Positions 1 through 6,498 of a stretch of 14,247 bases of DNA are shown here, piece after piece (the stretch's first letter is position 1; every line of letters starts with the position of its first letter). The translations under genes and the position numbers were made by a program. The notes beneath the pieces are model-generated. The model was not told the DNA's origin, made no database searches, and worked only from the letters and a program-made list of their open reading frames with translations. This DNA comes from DAISJM01 sp036821485 (GTDB taxonomy: Bacteria; Verrucomicrobiota; Kiritimatiellia; CAIQIC01; JAGNIJ01): NCBI GenBank assembly GCA_036821485.1, contig DAISJM010000066.1, positions 1 through 14,247 of the forward strand, given 5' to 3'.

Positions 1-477
1 TGTGCCGCGGGATTGACCAGGAGCTGGTTTCCCGGTTGGGCCAGTGGTAGAGGGCAGGTTCCGGTGAACGCGCGGTTGTTTACGGATGAACACAGGACGA
101 GGACGATTCTTGCGGTTCCTGCGGGTGCTCATGGGCGTAGCCTGTCGGCCTTGGAGCGGGTGGGCGTGAAGGTGTGGCGCGTGCCGGGCTCGCGACAGCA
201 GGTCTCGTTGGCCAGATTGCTCGGTATGCTTGCAGGGGAAGGGTGCATGCACCTATTGTGCGAAGGGGGCGGCGGTTTGGCGGGGCGCCTGATCAGGCAA
301 GAGTTGGTGGATGAATTTCTGTTTATCATGGCGCCGCTGGTGATGGGAGCCGGTATTCCGGCCATATCAGGCGAGGGATGGCAGTTGAAGAACGCGCCGC
401 GGTTGCGCTTCATTTCCGTGGAGCGAGTGGGGCCTGACGTGATGATCAGGGCGGTTCCTGAAAGAGGGGGCAGGTAG
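1..477 (+). CDS. ribD: RibD reductase domain, 3' part (5-amino-6-(5-phosphoribosylamino)uracil reductase), truncated by window edge
   Basis: This is the C-terminal reductase half of the bifunctional riboflavin biosynthesis protein RibD, which reduces the deaminated pyrimidine intermediate with NADPH in the cytosol. The reading frame is open to the left edge, so the start and the deaminase domain lie outside the window. Family features visible are a P-x-x-A-R-L-F segment early on, the glycine-rich CEGGGGLAGRLI block, LVDEFLFIMAPLVMGAG, and a terminal VERVGPDVMIRAV strand. The stop TAG (475-477) is 4 bases before ribE, so the two are almost certainly co-transcribed. Oddity: the first roughly 15 codons (CAAGLTRSWFPGW...) do not resemble the R-V-V-x-D strand normally found just before this region. 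A frameshift or sequencing error near the edge, or real divergence, could explain that. A reductase-only protein cannot be excluded. Confidence 0.86.
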   Translation, partial: CAAGLTRSWFPGWASGRGQVPVNARLFTDEHRTRTILAVPAGAHGRSLSALERVGVKVWRVPGSRQQVSLARLLGMLAGEGCMHLLCEGGGGLAGRLIRQELVDEFLFIMAPLVMGAGIPAISGEGWQLKNAPRLRFISVERVGPDVMIRAVPERGGR

Positions 478-481
478 GCCG

Positions 482-1123
482 ATGTTTACAGGGCTGATAC
501 AGAAGACAGGTGAGCTGCTTCGCCTCGATGTAGCCGGCGATGCCGGGCGGCTTGAATTGCGTGTAGAACCGTGGCCCGAGCCCTTTGTGCTCGGCGAGAG
601 CATCGCGGTGCAGGGCGTGTGTTTGACGCTGACGGAGGCTCGGGGTGGAGAGCTGCGTTTTGACGTCTTGAAAGAGACGCTTGATCGAACATGTTTGGGC
701 GGCAAGGTCGCGGGCGCCCGTCTTAATCTCGAACGGTCGCTTCGTGTCGGTGATCCGATGGGTGGGCATATGGTGACGGGCCACGTGGATGGGACGGGCG
801 TGGTAAAGACCATTACGCGTGTTGGACGCGATTGGGCCATTGAGGTGAAATGCGGAGACGAATTGCTCAAGGGGATGGTGCCGAAAGGATCGATTGCGTG
901 TGATGGGATCAGCCTGACGATCGTGGATGTGAAGCAGGATTCCGTGTCGGTGCACATCATTCCACACACATGGGCGAACACGTCACTATCGGATCTGCGG
1001 AAAGGCGACCGGATCAATCTTGAAACGGATGTCATTGGGAAGTACGTACGGAAGCAGATGGATGCAGGAGGCACCACAAGCCGTGTGACAGAAGACCTCC
1101 TGAGGCAGGCTGGATTCATGTAG
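482..1123 (+). CDS. ribE: Riboflavin synthase, alpha chain
   Basis: The enzyme dismutates two molecules of 6,7-dimethyl-8-ribityllumazine into riboflavin and a pyrimidine that is recycled. The 213-residue length is normal for the family. Two homologous lumazine-binding barrels are visible. The first begins with the diagnostic N-terminus MFTGLIQ and contains GESIAVQGVCLTL. The second begins at M93 with MGGHMVTGHVDGTG and contains KGSIACDGISLTI. The C-terminal GDRINLETDVIGKYV helix, used for trimer formation in the family, is present. The ATG is chosen because family members start exactly with MFTG, and a purine-rich AAAGAGGGGG lies 11 to 20 bases upstream inside ribD. It follows ribD by 4 bases and is followed after 14 bases by an unrelated secreted-protein gene, which is unusual for a riboflavin operon. 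Confidence 0.98.
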   Translation: MFTGLIQKTGELLRLDVAGDAGRLELRVEPWPEPFVLGESIAVQGVCLTLTEARGGELRFDVLKETLDRTCLGGKVAGARLNLERSLRVGDPMGGHMVTGHVDGTGVVKTITRVGRDWAIEVKCGDELLKGMVPKGSIACDGISLTIVDVKQDSVSVHIIPHTWANTSLSDLRKGDRINLETDVIGKYVRKQMDAGGTTSRVTEDLLRQAGFM

Positions 1124-1137
1124 AGGGAGGGTGGGGC

Positions 1138-1680
1138 ATGAGGGCATCTTGGATGGTGGTCCTGTTGAGTTGGCTCTGGGTTGTATCCCCGTGCCTGGGC
1201 GGCGGCATGGTACTCTTCGATTTCGAGGACGGCATTGCCGGGTGGGAGCATGAATCACCCACTCCGGACAAAGCGGAACACGCAACGGATCGGGCGAGGT
1301 CCGGACGCGGGGCGTTGGCGTTTACCCACCAATTTGGAGCGGCTTCGAGGGTGCTTCACTGTCGCGTGGCCAGCGGATTCCAGTCCAACATGGCGGCGAT
1401 CGATGGTTTTCGTGGGTTGTCCGCCTGGGTCTTCATACCGAACGGCAAGCCGGTGTGGGAGGCGCGGATGTTTGTGCACTGCGGCGAGAAATGGACATGG
1501 AATGAAGGCCCCATGATGAAGAGCCTTCAGCCGGGATGGAATCGAATCGAGATGCCGGCGGAGGCGATTACCGACGCCTCGGACATCAAGGACATTGGGC
1601 TGCAGATTTCGAATCCGCACCAGACCATTGAGAGCCGAATACTGATTGATCGTGTCGAAGTCATGACCAGCACGCCATAG
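1138..1680 (+). CDS. Secreted single-domain beta-sandwich (carbohydrate-binding-like) protein
   Basis: This 180-residue protein begins with a hydrophobic signal peptide (about residues 1-21; likely cut near SPCLG-G). The mature part starts LFDFEDGIAGW. It continues as alternating strands with the pattern W-V-F-I-P near residue 100, W-T-W-N, GWNRIEMP, DIGLQI, and a closing ILIDRVEV strand. That order resembles galactose-binding-like jelly-roll domains such as those in CBM families attached to glycoside hydrolases. I cannot assign a CBM family and see no catalytic domain. An AGAGGGAGGGTGGGG purine run precedes the ATG. It lies 14 bases after ribE and 37 bases before the GH5 lipoprotein gene, suggesting it is expressed with the latter and helps hold glycan at the cell surface or in the periplasm (inference). 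The stop codon lies in the loop of an inverted repeat. Confidence 0.72.
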   Translation: MRASWMVVLLSWLWVVSPCLGGGMVLFDFEDGIAGWEHESPTPDKAEHATDRARSGRGALAFTHQFGAASRVLHCRVASGFQSNMAAIDGFRGLSAWVFIPNGKPVWEARMFVHCGEKWTWNEGPMMKSLQPGWNRIEMPAEAITDASDIKDIGLQISNPHQTIESRILIDRVEVMTSTP

Positions 1681-1688
1681 GCTTGGCG
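1673..1688 (+). repeat. Inverted repeat around the stop codon of the 1138-1680 gene
   Basis: CGCCA (1673-1677) and TGGCG (1684-1688) pair perfectly across the six-base loop TAGGCT, which contains the TAG stop. No T tract follows, so this is not a typical intrinsic terminator. A role in ending or stabilising the upstream message is possible. A 5-bp stem alone can arise by chance; it is listed because four other gene ends in the window show the same arrangement. Confidence 0.35.
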
Positions 1689-1717
1689 CGGCTCATTCGA
1701 GAGGGAAGGTACACATC

Positions 1718-3808
1718 ATGCGCAAGGTGCTTTGTGTTCTCGTATCGATGTTGCCGGTTCTTTCCGGATGTGGTCCGGCCAAGGATGCGGCGTGTCCGCC
1801 GACACCTGAGGTCCCTGTCGGAGAGCAGGCGAAGACGGTTCACATGGAGTTCTTACGGACCGAAGGGCGACAGGTGGTTAATGACCGGGGCGAGGCGGTT
1901 CAGTTGCGCGGGTGCAATGCCGGCGCGTGGTTACTGATTGAACCGTGGATCATCGGTATGGACGGGCAGACCGGGGTTAACAGCGAGAAGGATCTGTGGG
2001 ATCTGATCGGCCGGCGTTTCGGTGAGGACCGCAAGCAGGAACTGATCCGCCTTCACCGCGAGACGTTTTTCCAGGAGGCCGATGTCGAACGAATCGCCGT
2101 TGCAGGAATGAACTGCCTCCGAATCCCGATCTGGTGGCGGGCTGTCAGCGACCCGGCCTATGGCGGGGACATGAAGTATTTGGGCGCGGTGGTGGAATGG
2201 TGTGGACGCCATGGGGTGTATGCCATCATCGATCTGCACGGAGCGCCGGGTGGACAGAGCACGCAGGCTGTCATTATTGGTGAGAGCAGTGAAGGTGACC
2301 TTTGGAAAGATGAGGAGTTCAAGAAACAGACCGTTGCCTGGTGGACGGATGTAGCCGAGCGATTCAAGGATGTGCCGGCGGTTGCGGGCTATGACCTGAT
2401 CAACGAGGCTTTCTCGGCGCCCTTCAATGACCTTCTGGATCTCTACGACGAAATATACCGGGCGGTACGTGCGATCGACTCCCGGCACATTATCATCGTC
2501 GAAGACGGGTTGCATGGATTTCATCGCCTGCCGCGCCCGGCCGATTACGGCTGGAGCAACGTCATGTACAGCTTCCACTATTACCCCCAGTCCGGCGCGG
2601 AAGCACTGGAGGCAGACAAGACCGTCATTCCCCGGTTCAACCGCGCCGTGCTGCACTACGGCGTGCCGGTGTTGGTGGGCGAGTTCAACACGATAGCGTA
2701 CGAGAGAGGTGGAGTTCAGAGTCTTCAGCGGTACGGGGAGGTGTTTGATTACTTTGGGTGGCCGTGGACGTTCTGGACGTACAAGAAAGTCGAGGACAAT
2801 GCCGACATTATATGGGGCCTCTACGGGTACTATGCAATCCGGCCCAAGGCCGATTTGAACAACGGAACATGGGAATCGATCCGCGGTGCCTTTGCGTCCA
2901 TGGAGACGTCGCAGAGTCAGGTTCAGTCATTGATGCTCTGTTCGTTGCAGGGAGTGAAGAGGCCGCTCCGCAGCGAGACGCGGAAGGATGCTGTCGAATT
3001 GCCCTTACGAGACGCCGCCGTGATCAGGGGCGAGGGGGGGAGCATTCAGATGGAGTGGGGCTGGATGCCGCCCAATGTCGGTTACTGGGGAAAAGATGAC
3101 GCGGTCGGTTGGTATGTCGATGTTCCGGCTGAAGGCGACTACGAACTTGGGTTGAGGATGGCCAATAACAGCAATGGGTGCGCGGTCCGCGTACAACTTG
3201 ATGGAATCCTCATGAGCAATGTGCCCGTTGCCCAGACGGGCGGTTGGCAGGATTATCAGGACCGGTCTTTGGGCGTGTATCACATGGCGCAGGGCCGACA
3301 CTGGCTTGAGGTCGGACAGGGAAATGCCGGTGACGAATTCATCAACATGCAGCATGCGTGGATGCGGGCGGGTTCCGGCGAGCGTGTGGTCCCCGATGAG
3401 GGGCGCATTGTCCTGGGGCCATTCAACGGACCGCGTTGGCACGAACGCAGCCCGATCCGGGTCGAGTGGATGAATGATCCGCCGAACTTCGGGTTCTGGC
3501 AGTCGGGTGAGCCCGTAACTTGGGAAATTGATCTGGAACGCGGGGGATCTTTTGACGTCGCCGTGGAGTATGGCAGTCCGCAGGAGAGCAGGTTGAAGGT
3601 GGCTCTGGACGAGGATGGCGACGTGTTGAATGGAGACCTTGCGTCGACGGATGGATGGCATGTGTTCAAGCGCGTCGGCCTGGGGATTGCAACGCTTACC
3701 CCGGGTCATCATCGCATCGTTGTGACATGGGATGGTGCGGACGCCGGCGGGGCAGGTAACTTGAGATCGGTGACGCTGGCGCGACGAGGGGAACCCGCGG
3801 GTCCCTGA
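1718..3808 (+). CDS. Lipoprotein glycoside hydrolase family 5-type enzyme with two C-terminal beta-sandwich modules
   Basis: Probable retaining beta-glycosidase of clan GH-A, closest in motif style to exo-beta-1,3-glucanase-like GH5 enzymes. Residues 1-18 form a lipoprotein signal with lipobox L-S-G-C (C18), so the enzyme is probably membrane-anchored and faces the periplasm or surface. The TIM barrel (about 45-385) shows NAGAWLLIEPW, R135 in CLRIP, HGAPGGQ (174-180), acid/base E230 in LINEAF, the H287-x-Y289 pair, nucleophile E322 in LVGEFNT and W353 in FWTYK. Two similar modules follow (about 430-560 and 560-690), each with an EW...PPNxGxW...W pattern (E446-W447; E583-W584) and probably binding glycan. 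The ATG has GAGAGGGAAGG upstream and gives a complete lipoprotein signal. Substrate is unknown; beta-glucan is a guess from motif similarity. The flanking secreted binding-type proteins and the LacI gene suggest a small glycan-use locus. Confidence 0.92.
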   Translation: MRKVLCVLVSMLPVLSGCGPAKDAACPPTPEVPVGEQAKTVHMEFLRTEGRQVVNDRGEAVQLRGCNAGAWLLIEPWIIGMDGQTGVNSEKDLWDLIGRRFGEDRKQELIRLHRETFFQEADVERIAVAGMNCLRIPIWWRAVSDPAYGGDMKYLGAVVEWCGRHGVYAIIDLHGAPGGQSTQAVIIGESSEGDLWKDEEFKKQTVAWWTDVAERFKDVPAVAGYDLINEAFSAPFNDLLDLYDEIYRAVRAIDSRHIIIVEDGLHGFHRLPRPADYGWSNVMYSFHYYPQSGAEALEADKTVIPRFNRAVLHYGVPVLVGEFNTIAYERGGVQSLQRYGEVFDYFGWPWTFWTYKKVEDNADIIWGLYGYYAIRPKADLNNGTWESIRGAFASMETSQSQVQSLMLCSLQGVKRPLRSETRKDAVELPLRDAAVIRGEGGSIQMEWGWMPPNVGYWGKDDAVGWYVDVPAEGDYELGLRMANNSNGCAVRVQLDGILMSNVPVAQTGGWQDYQDRSLGVYHMAQGRHWLEVGQGNAGDEFINMQHAWMRAGSGERVVPDEGRIVLGPFNGPRWHERSPIRVEWMNDPPNFGFWQSGEPVTWEIDLERGGSFDVAVEYGSPQESRLKVALDEDGDVLNGDLASTDGWHVFKRVGLGIATLTPGHHRIVVTWDGADAGGAGNLRSVTLARRGEPAGP

Positions 3809-3819
3809 CGTCAGGGGCC
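3800..3819. terminator. Palindrome containing both stop codons of a convergent gene pair
   Basis: CCCTGACGTCAGGG (3803-3816) is a perfect 14-bp palindrome, extended by one G-U-compatible pair and two G-C pairs to 3800-3819. As RNA from either strand it can form an 8-bp stem with an ACGU loop. The TGA of the GH5 gene (3806-3808) and the TGA of the minus-strand gene (TCA, 3811-3813) both sit inside it, and only two bases separate the genes. No T tract flanks it, so a bidirectional terminator or 3'-end stabiliser is inference. Confidence 0.5.
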
Positions 3820-4425
3820 GGAAGCGATGAGCTCTGCATTGTCCCAGAAGCAGGCTTGCTTCCCAGTGCCGAGATCGCCGGATGTTGCTCCCTCGAAACG
3901 GATGACGGGGCGGACATAGACAGTGCCCAGCGGCGCTGTACCGGAGATGGTGAAGGTTTGCCAGTTGGTCGTCAGGAGCGTTGAGACGTTGAGAGTGCCC
4001 TGATTGTGGCCTGCCTTGGTGACTTTGTCGGCGGTGTAGAACTCAAGAGTGACGTAGACCTTGGCGGCTTGGAAGAGGGCTTCCTTCTTGGCGCGGGCGG
4101 AAAACGTGTAGGTCATCCCCGGGGCGCCTGAGACATCCTGAAAGAATCCTCCCTCCGCATTCAGGACCCAGCCCTGCATGGTGGCGCCGGCAGTGCCGGT
4201 CTCCTTGGCCCACTGTGCGATTTCGACGTGGCCAAACTGGGTCCATCCAGCCACGCCGTTCTCGAAGCCGCCGTTGGTCAGGAGCGACGGAGCGGCTGTT
4301 TGTGAGTGGGCGGGCGAAGCGAAGGTGGCTGCAACAAGCAGCAGGAGCGCCTGGAGGAGGCCCTCTCCCCAGGGACGCGCGGAGGCATGTTTCCTTGGAG
4401 CACGCATGGTAACCGTTGTTAACAT
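3811..4425 (-). CDS. Secreted carbohydrate-binding-like protein (CBM4/9-type jelly roll)
   Basis: This 204-residue protein has a basic N-terminus, a hydrophobic stretch (about residues 23-36, LLQALLLLVAATFA) and a likely cleavage site near SPAHSQ-TAA, so it is probably exported. The mature domain begins LLTNGGFENGVAGW, the typical opening of CBM4/9-like beta-sandwiches. It continues with GMTYTFSARAK, VYVTLEFYT, NWQTFTISGTAPLGTVYVRPVI and a closing ACFWDNAELI strand. No catalytic module is attached, so it likely binds a glycan or acts as a small surface or periplasmic protein. Start choice is uncertain: ATG at 4425, or an in-frame ATG at 4407 that gives a more usual signal peptide. Neither has a clear Shine-Dalgarno sequence. 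It converges on the GH5 gene and diverges from a LacI-family gene, which suggests shared control. Confidence 0.82.
   Translation of the reverse strand: MLTTVTMRAPRKHASARPWGEGLLQALLLLVAATFASPAHSQTAAPSLLTNGGFENGVAGWTQFGHVEIAQWAKETGTAGATMQGWVLNAEGGFFQDVSGAPGMTYTFSARAKKEALFQAAKVYVTLEFYTADKVTKAGHNQGTLNVSTLLTTNWQTFTISGTAPLGTVYVRPVIRFEGATSGDLGTGKQACFWDNAELIASGP
4410..4421. repeat. Short inverted repeat at the start of the minus-strand secreted protein gene
   Basis: TAAC-CGTT-GTTA is a perfect 4-bp inverted repeat with a four-base spacer, between the two possible start codons of the minus-strand gene. It could be a regulator site in the leader, but its sequence differs from the palindrome at 4491-4502 and the arms are short. 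Confidence 0.25.
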
Positions 4426-4443
4426 ACCGTTGGACGTGTTCGC

Positions 4444-4471
4444 GTTATAGATCGATTGTCCTGTGATGGAA
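4444..4471 (-). promoter_or_regulatory. Candidate promoter of the minus-strand secreted protein gene
   Basis: On the minus strand TTCCAT (complement of 4466-4471) and TATAAC (complement of 4444-4449) are separated by 16 bases, giving a predicted start near 4437. The -10 match is good and the -35 match is poor. It is placed correctly for the gene starting at 4425 or 4407. Confidence 0.35.
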
Positions 4472-4490
4472 TCGTTCCACCCCCGAAGTA

Positions 4491-4502
4491 GGGACCGGTC
4501 CC
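4491..4502. promoter_or_regulatory. Perfect 12-bp palindrome, likely LacI-family operator
   Basis: GGGACCGGTCCC is a perfect palindrome centred on CpG, the symmetry typical of LacI-family operators. It lies in the 188-bp region between the divergent secreted-protein and lacI-type genes, about 20 bp upstream of the minus-strand -35 candidate and about 30 bp upstream of the plus-strand -35 candidate. Binding by the adjacent regulator is inferred. Confidence 0.6.
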
Positions 4503-4532
4503 ATATCGTTCAGCGACTATAGTACAAAGTCC

Positions 4533-4560
4533 TTGTGGGTCAAGGGGAAAGCCATAGAAT
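4533..4560 (+). promoter_or_regulatory. Candidate sigma70-type promoter of the LacI-family gene
   Basis: TTGTGG (4533-4538) and TAGAAT (4555-4560) are separated by 16 bases, predicting a start near 4567 and a leader of about 47 bases. The same TAGAAT -10 element occurs in the promoter at 5699-5727. Confidence 0.5.
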
Positions 4561-4570
4561 AGGAGCAGGC

Positions 4571-4582
4571 GGTACCGGACCC
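4571..4582. promoter_or_regulatory. Second operator-like site overlapping the predicted lacI transcription start region
   Basis: GGTACCGGACCC matches the palindrome at 4491-4502 in 10 of 12 positions and keeps the central CCGG. Its centre is exactly 80 bp from that of the first site. It lies just past the predicted transcription start of the regulator gene, where a repressor would block its own promoter. The function is inferred. Confidence 0.45.
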
Positions 4583-4613
4583 ACGAGGCGGCCCGCGAAC
4601 GGGATCCTGCAGC

Positions 4614-5645
4614 ATGAAAAAAGAAGGCAAACATCTGACACTACGGCAGATTGCTACCCTGGCCCACACATCGAAGAGCACGGTCAGTCGCGTGCTGACC
4701 AAGCATCCAAGTGTTTCGCCTCGCACCCGAAGCCGGATCGAAGCGGTGATTCTCAAGCAGGGCTTCCGGCCAAATCTGTTTGCGCGTGGGCTGGCGGGCG
4801 GCAAGACCGGATTGGTCGCGGTGATCGCAGCCGAGATTAACAGCGGATTTTACGCCGAGGTTATCAAGGGCATCGACGAGATTGCCGGCCAGCACGATGG
4901 CCATCTGTTGACGTCTTTCGCCCATGGCGACAAGGACTTCATCCGTCTGTGGCGGGAGATGTCCGAGGGTGGGCGGGTGGACGGCATCATTCTGATAGCC
5001 CCTCCGATGAGCGTTTTCTCGGAGGAGGTCGAGCCGCATTTCGTTCCGTCCGTACTGTGCGCGTGCCGCGCACTACGGAATCGCAAGGGATGGGGCGGTG
5101 TGGACAGCGTGGTGTTGAACAACCAGAAGGGCTTTGACGAGATCATGACACACCTGGTGGCGCAGGGGTGCCGCTACTTCGTGCATGTGGCCGGCCCCAC
5201 GGACATCTTCGACGGTGTCGACCGCCGGCGCGTGTTCGAGAAATTCATCGAGAGCAACAACGCCCTGAAGGGCGACATCATCCAAGCCACATTGACGCGG
5301 GAAGGCGGCCGGGCCGCGGTGCATGACTATTTGAGTCGGCACACGGGATGGCCCGATGCCTTCGTTGCCTTCAACGACGATACGGCGCTGGGTGTTCTGG
5401 AGGCTTTGAGGGACCACGGCATTGCTGTTCCGAGCCCGGTTGCTGTTGCGGGTTGCGATGATGAGCAGTCATCCACCTACGTTGGGCTCACGACGTTGCA
5501 CATGCCCATGGTGGAGCTCGGACGTGAGACGACGCGCCTGCTGTTCAAACGCATTGAACATCGCGGCGAGAAGTTGCCCGTGCAGAACAGCCTGATCGAT
5601 CTATCGTTGAGGGTGCGCAGCTCGACGCCACGTCACAACGGCTGA
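4614..5645 (+). CDS. LacI-family transcriptional regulator
   Basis: A 343-residue DNA-binding regulator of normal family length. The N-terminal helix-turn-helix and hinge region (about residues 8-60) reads LTLRQIATLAHTSKSTVSRV, then SVSPRTRSRIEAV and FRPNLFARGL. The sugar-binding-protein-like effector domain follows (about 65-335), with a family-typical IKGIDEIAGQH helix, DGIILI strand, and the DAFVAFNDDTALGVLEAL / VAVAGCDD block. The start is the ATG just before KKEGKHLTL. The Shine-Dalgarno sequence is weak. The neighbouring secreted binding-type protein and GH5 lipoprotein genes and the palindromes upstream suggest it represses the locus and itself until a sugar ligand binds. The ligand cannot be read from sequence. 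A terminator hairpin overlaps its stop codon. Confidence 0.96.
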   Translation: MKKEGKHLTLRQIATLAHTSKSTVSRVLTKHPSVSPRTRSRIEAVILKQGFRPNLFARGLAGGKTGLVAVIAAEINSGFYAEVIKGIDEIAGQHDGHLLTSFAHGDKDFIRLWREMSEGGRVDGIILIAPPMSVFSEEVEPHFVPSVLCACRALRNRKGWGGVDSVVLNNQKGFDEIMTHLVAQGCRYFVHVAGPTDIFDGVDRRRVFEKFIESNNALKGDIIQATLTREGGRAAVHDYLSRHTGWPDAFVAFNDDTALGVLEALRDHGIAVPSPVAVAGCDDEQSSTYVGLTTLHMPMVELGRETTRLLFKRIEHRGEKLPVQNSLIDLSLRVRSSTPRHNG

Positions 5646-5654
5646 CGTTGTTTT
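5635..5654 (+). terminator. Intrinsic terminator overlapping the stop codon of the LacI-family gene
   Basis: ACAACG (5635-5640) and CGTTGT (5646-5651) form a perfect 6-bp stem across the loop GCTGA, which contains the TGA stop (5643-5645). The distal arm runs into a TTTT tract (5651-5654). The stem has only three G-C pairs, so strength is moderate. Confidence 0.5.
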
Positions 5655-5698
5655 CTCCATGCGTCTGCGGGAAGGTGGATCCCTGCTGACCGTACCTG

Positions 5699-5727
5699 TT
5701 GACTTGCCTGCACGCGGCATCTAGAAT
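5699..5727 (+). promoter_or_regulatory. Strong sigma70-type promoter of the zinc-ribbon gene
   Basis: TTGACT (5699-5704) and TAGAAT (5722-5727) are separated by an ideal 17 bases, each matching the consensus in five of six positions. The predicted start near 5734 gives a leader of about 29 bases before the GTG at 5763. Confidence 0.75.
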
Positions 5728-5762
5728 GCTTCGAACTGCAATGACCAAAGGGAGCGGGGATC

Positions 5763-6467
5763 GTGTCCACCACCATAGAGAGACTACTCATTGTTCAAGA
5801 CCGCGATCGCAAGCTTGCGCAATTGCTTCGCGAGAAGGCCGACATACCGGCGCGGATTCAGCATATTGAAGCCCGCCTTTCCGCCCACCAGGAATCGCTC
5901 CATGGCGCGCAGGAGGAAGTGAAGAAGAACACCGCCGGCATGAAGCTCATTGAAGGCGAAATTGAGGCGCGCAAGCAGAAGATCGCGAAATTTCGCGAAC
6001 AGCAGTTTCAGATAAAGAGCAATGTCGAGTACAAGGCGTTGGAACACGAAATTGCCGTGGTGGAAAAGGACATTCGAAGGCTTGAGGACGATGAATTGGC
6101 CCTGATGGAGGGCAGTGACAAGATCAAGAGCATGATTGGGGACCGCGAGGGCGATCTCAAGCAGGAGCAGAAACGCGTAACCGAGGATCAGCAGGTTCTC
6201 AAGAAGCGCCTTGAGCAGATTGAGGCGGAGATCCATGACTTACAGGTGGACCGTGATGCTTTGGCCAAGGATTGCGAGTCGTCCGGGCTCAAACTTTACG
6301 ACCGGATCATGCAGAAGACGGCGGACTATGCCGTGGTCCGCGTTGAGAATGGTGCCTGCGGGGGCTGTCATATGAAGCTCACGCCTCAACTGGTTCACGA
6401 CACGCGCAAAGGTCTGACCCTCACACAGTGCAACTACTGCAGTCGCATATTGTACTGGCAGCCCTGA
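5763..6467 (+). CDS. Coiled-coil C4 zinc-ribbon protein (DUF164 / CdsZ-FlgZ-like family)
   Basis: A 234-residue cytosolic protein. Residues about 5-180 form a long charged antiparallel coiled coil with heptad-like E/K/L/I content. The C-terminus carries a four-cysteine zinc ribbon, C199-x-x-C202 (CGGC) and C223-x-x-C226 (CNYC), with the family block GACGGCHMKLTPQ between helix and ribbon. The family is widespread. Named members include HP0958/FlgZ of Helicobacter and CdsZ of Chlamydia, linked to flagellar or type III secretion functions, but the role in most bacteria is unsettled. The GTG start is chosen because it gives the expected STTIERLLIVQDRD opening and has AAAGGGAGCGGGGA just upstream. 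It has its own strong promoter. The RNase P RNA gene begins about 30 bases after the stop, and the likely rnpB promoter overlaps the end of this gene. Confidence 0.94.
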   Translation: MSTTIERLLIVQDRDRKLAQLLREKADIPARIQHIEARLSAHQESLHGAQEEVKKNTAGMKLIEGEIEARKQKIAKFREQQFQIKSNVEYKALEHEIAVVEKDIRRLEDDELALMEGSDKIKSMIGDREGDLKQEQKRVTEDQQVLKKRLEQIEAEIHDLQVDRDALAKDCESSGLKLYDRIMQKTADYAVVRVENGACGGCHMKLTPQLVHDTRKGLTLTQCNYCSRILYWQP

Positions 6468-6478
6468 CCGGGTATTAT
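6450..6478 (+). promoter_or_regulatory. Candidate rnpB promoter inside the end of the zinc-ribbon gene
   Basis: TTGTAC (6450-6455), 17 bases, then TATTAT (6473-6478) predicts a start near 6485, about 14 bases before the P1 helix of the RNase P RNA. The -10 element matches the consensus in five of six positions; the -35 element is weak. Confidence 0.5.
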
Positions 6479-6498
6479 TCCTTCCGAAGTTCTTTGGC

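Noticed and set aside
1..481. FMN riboswitch for the riboflavin genes
   Set aside because: It would lie upstream of the first rib gene, outside the window. No such element is seen here.
367..1251. 294-codon minus-strand frame across ribD/ribE
   Set aside because: Shadow of the strongly supported ribE. Its translation is basic and serine/arginine-rich without domains.
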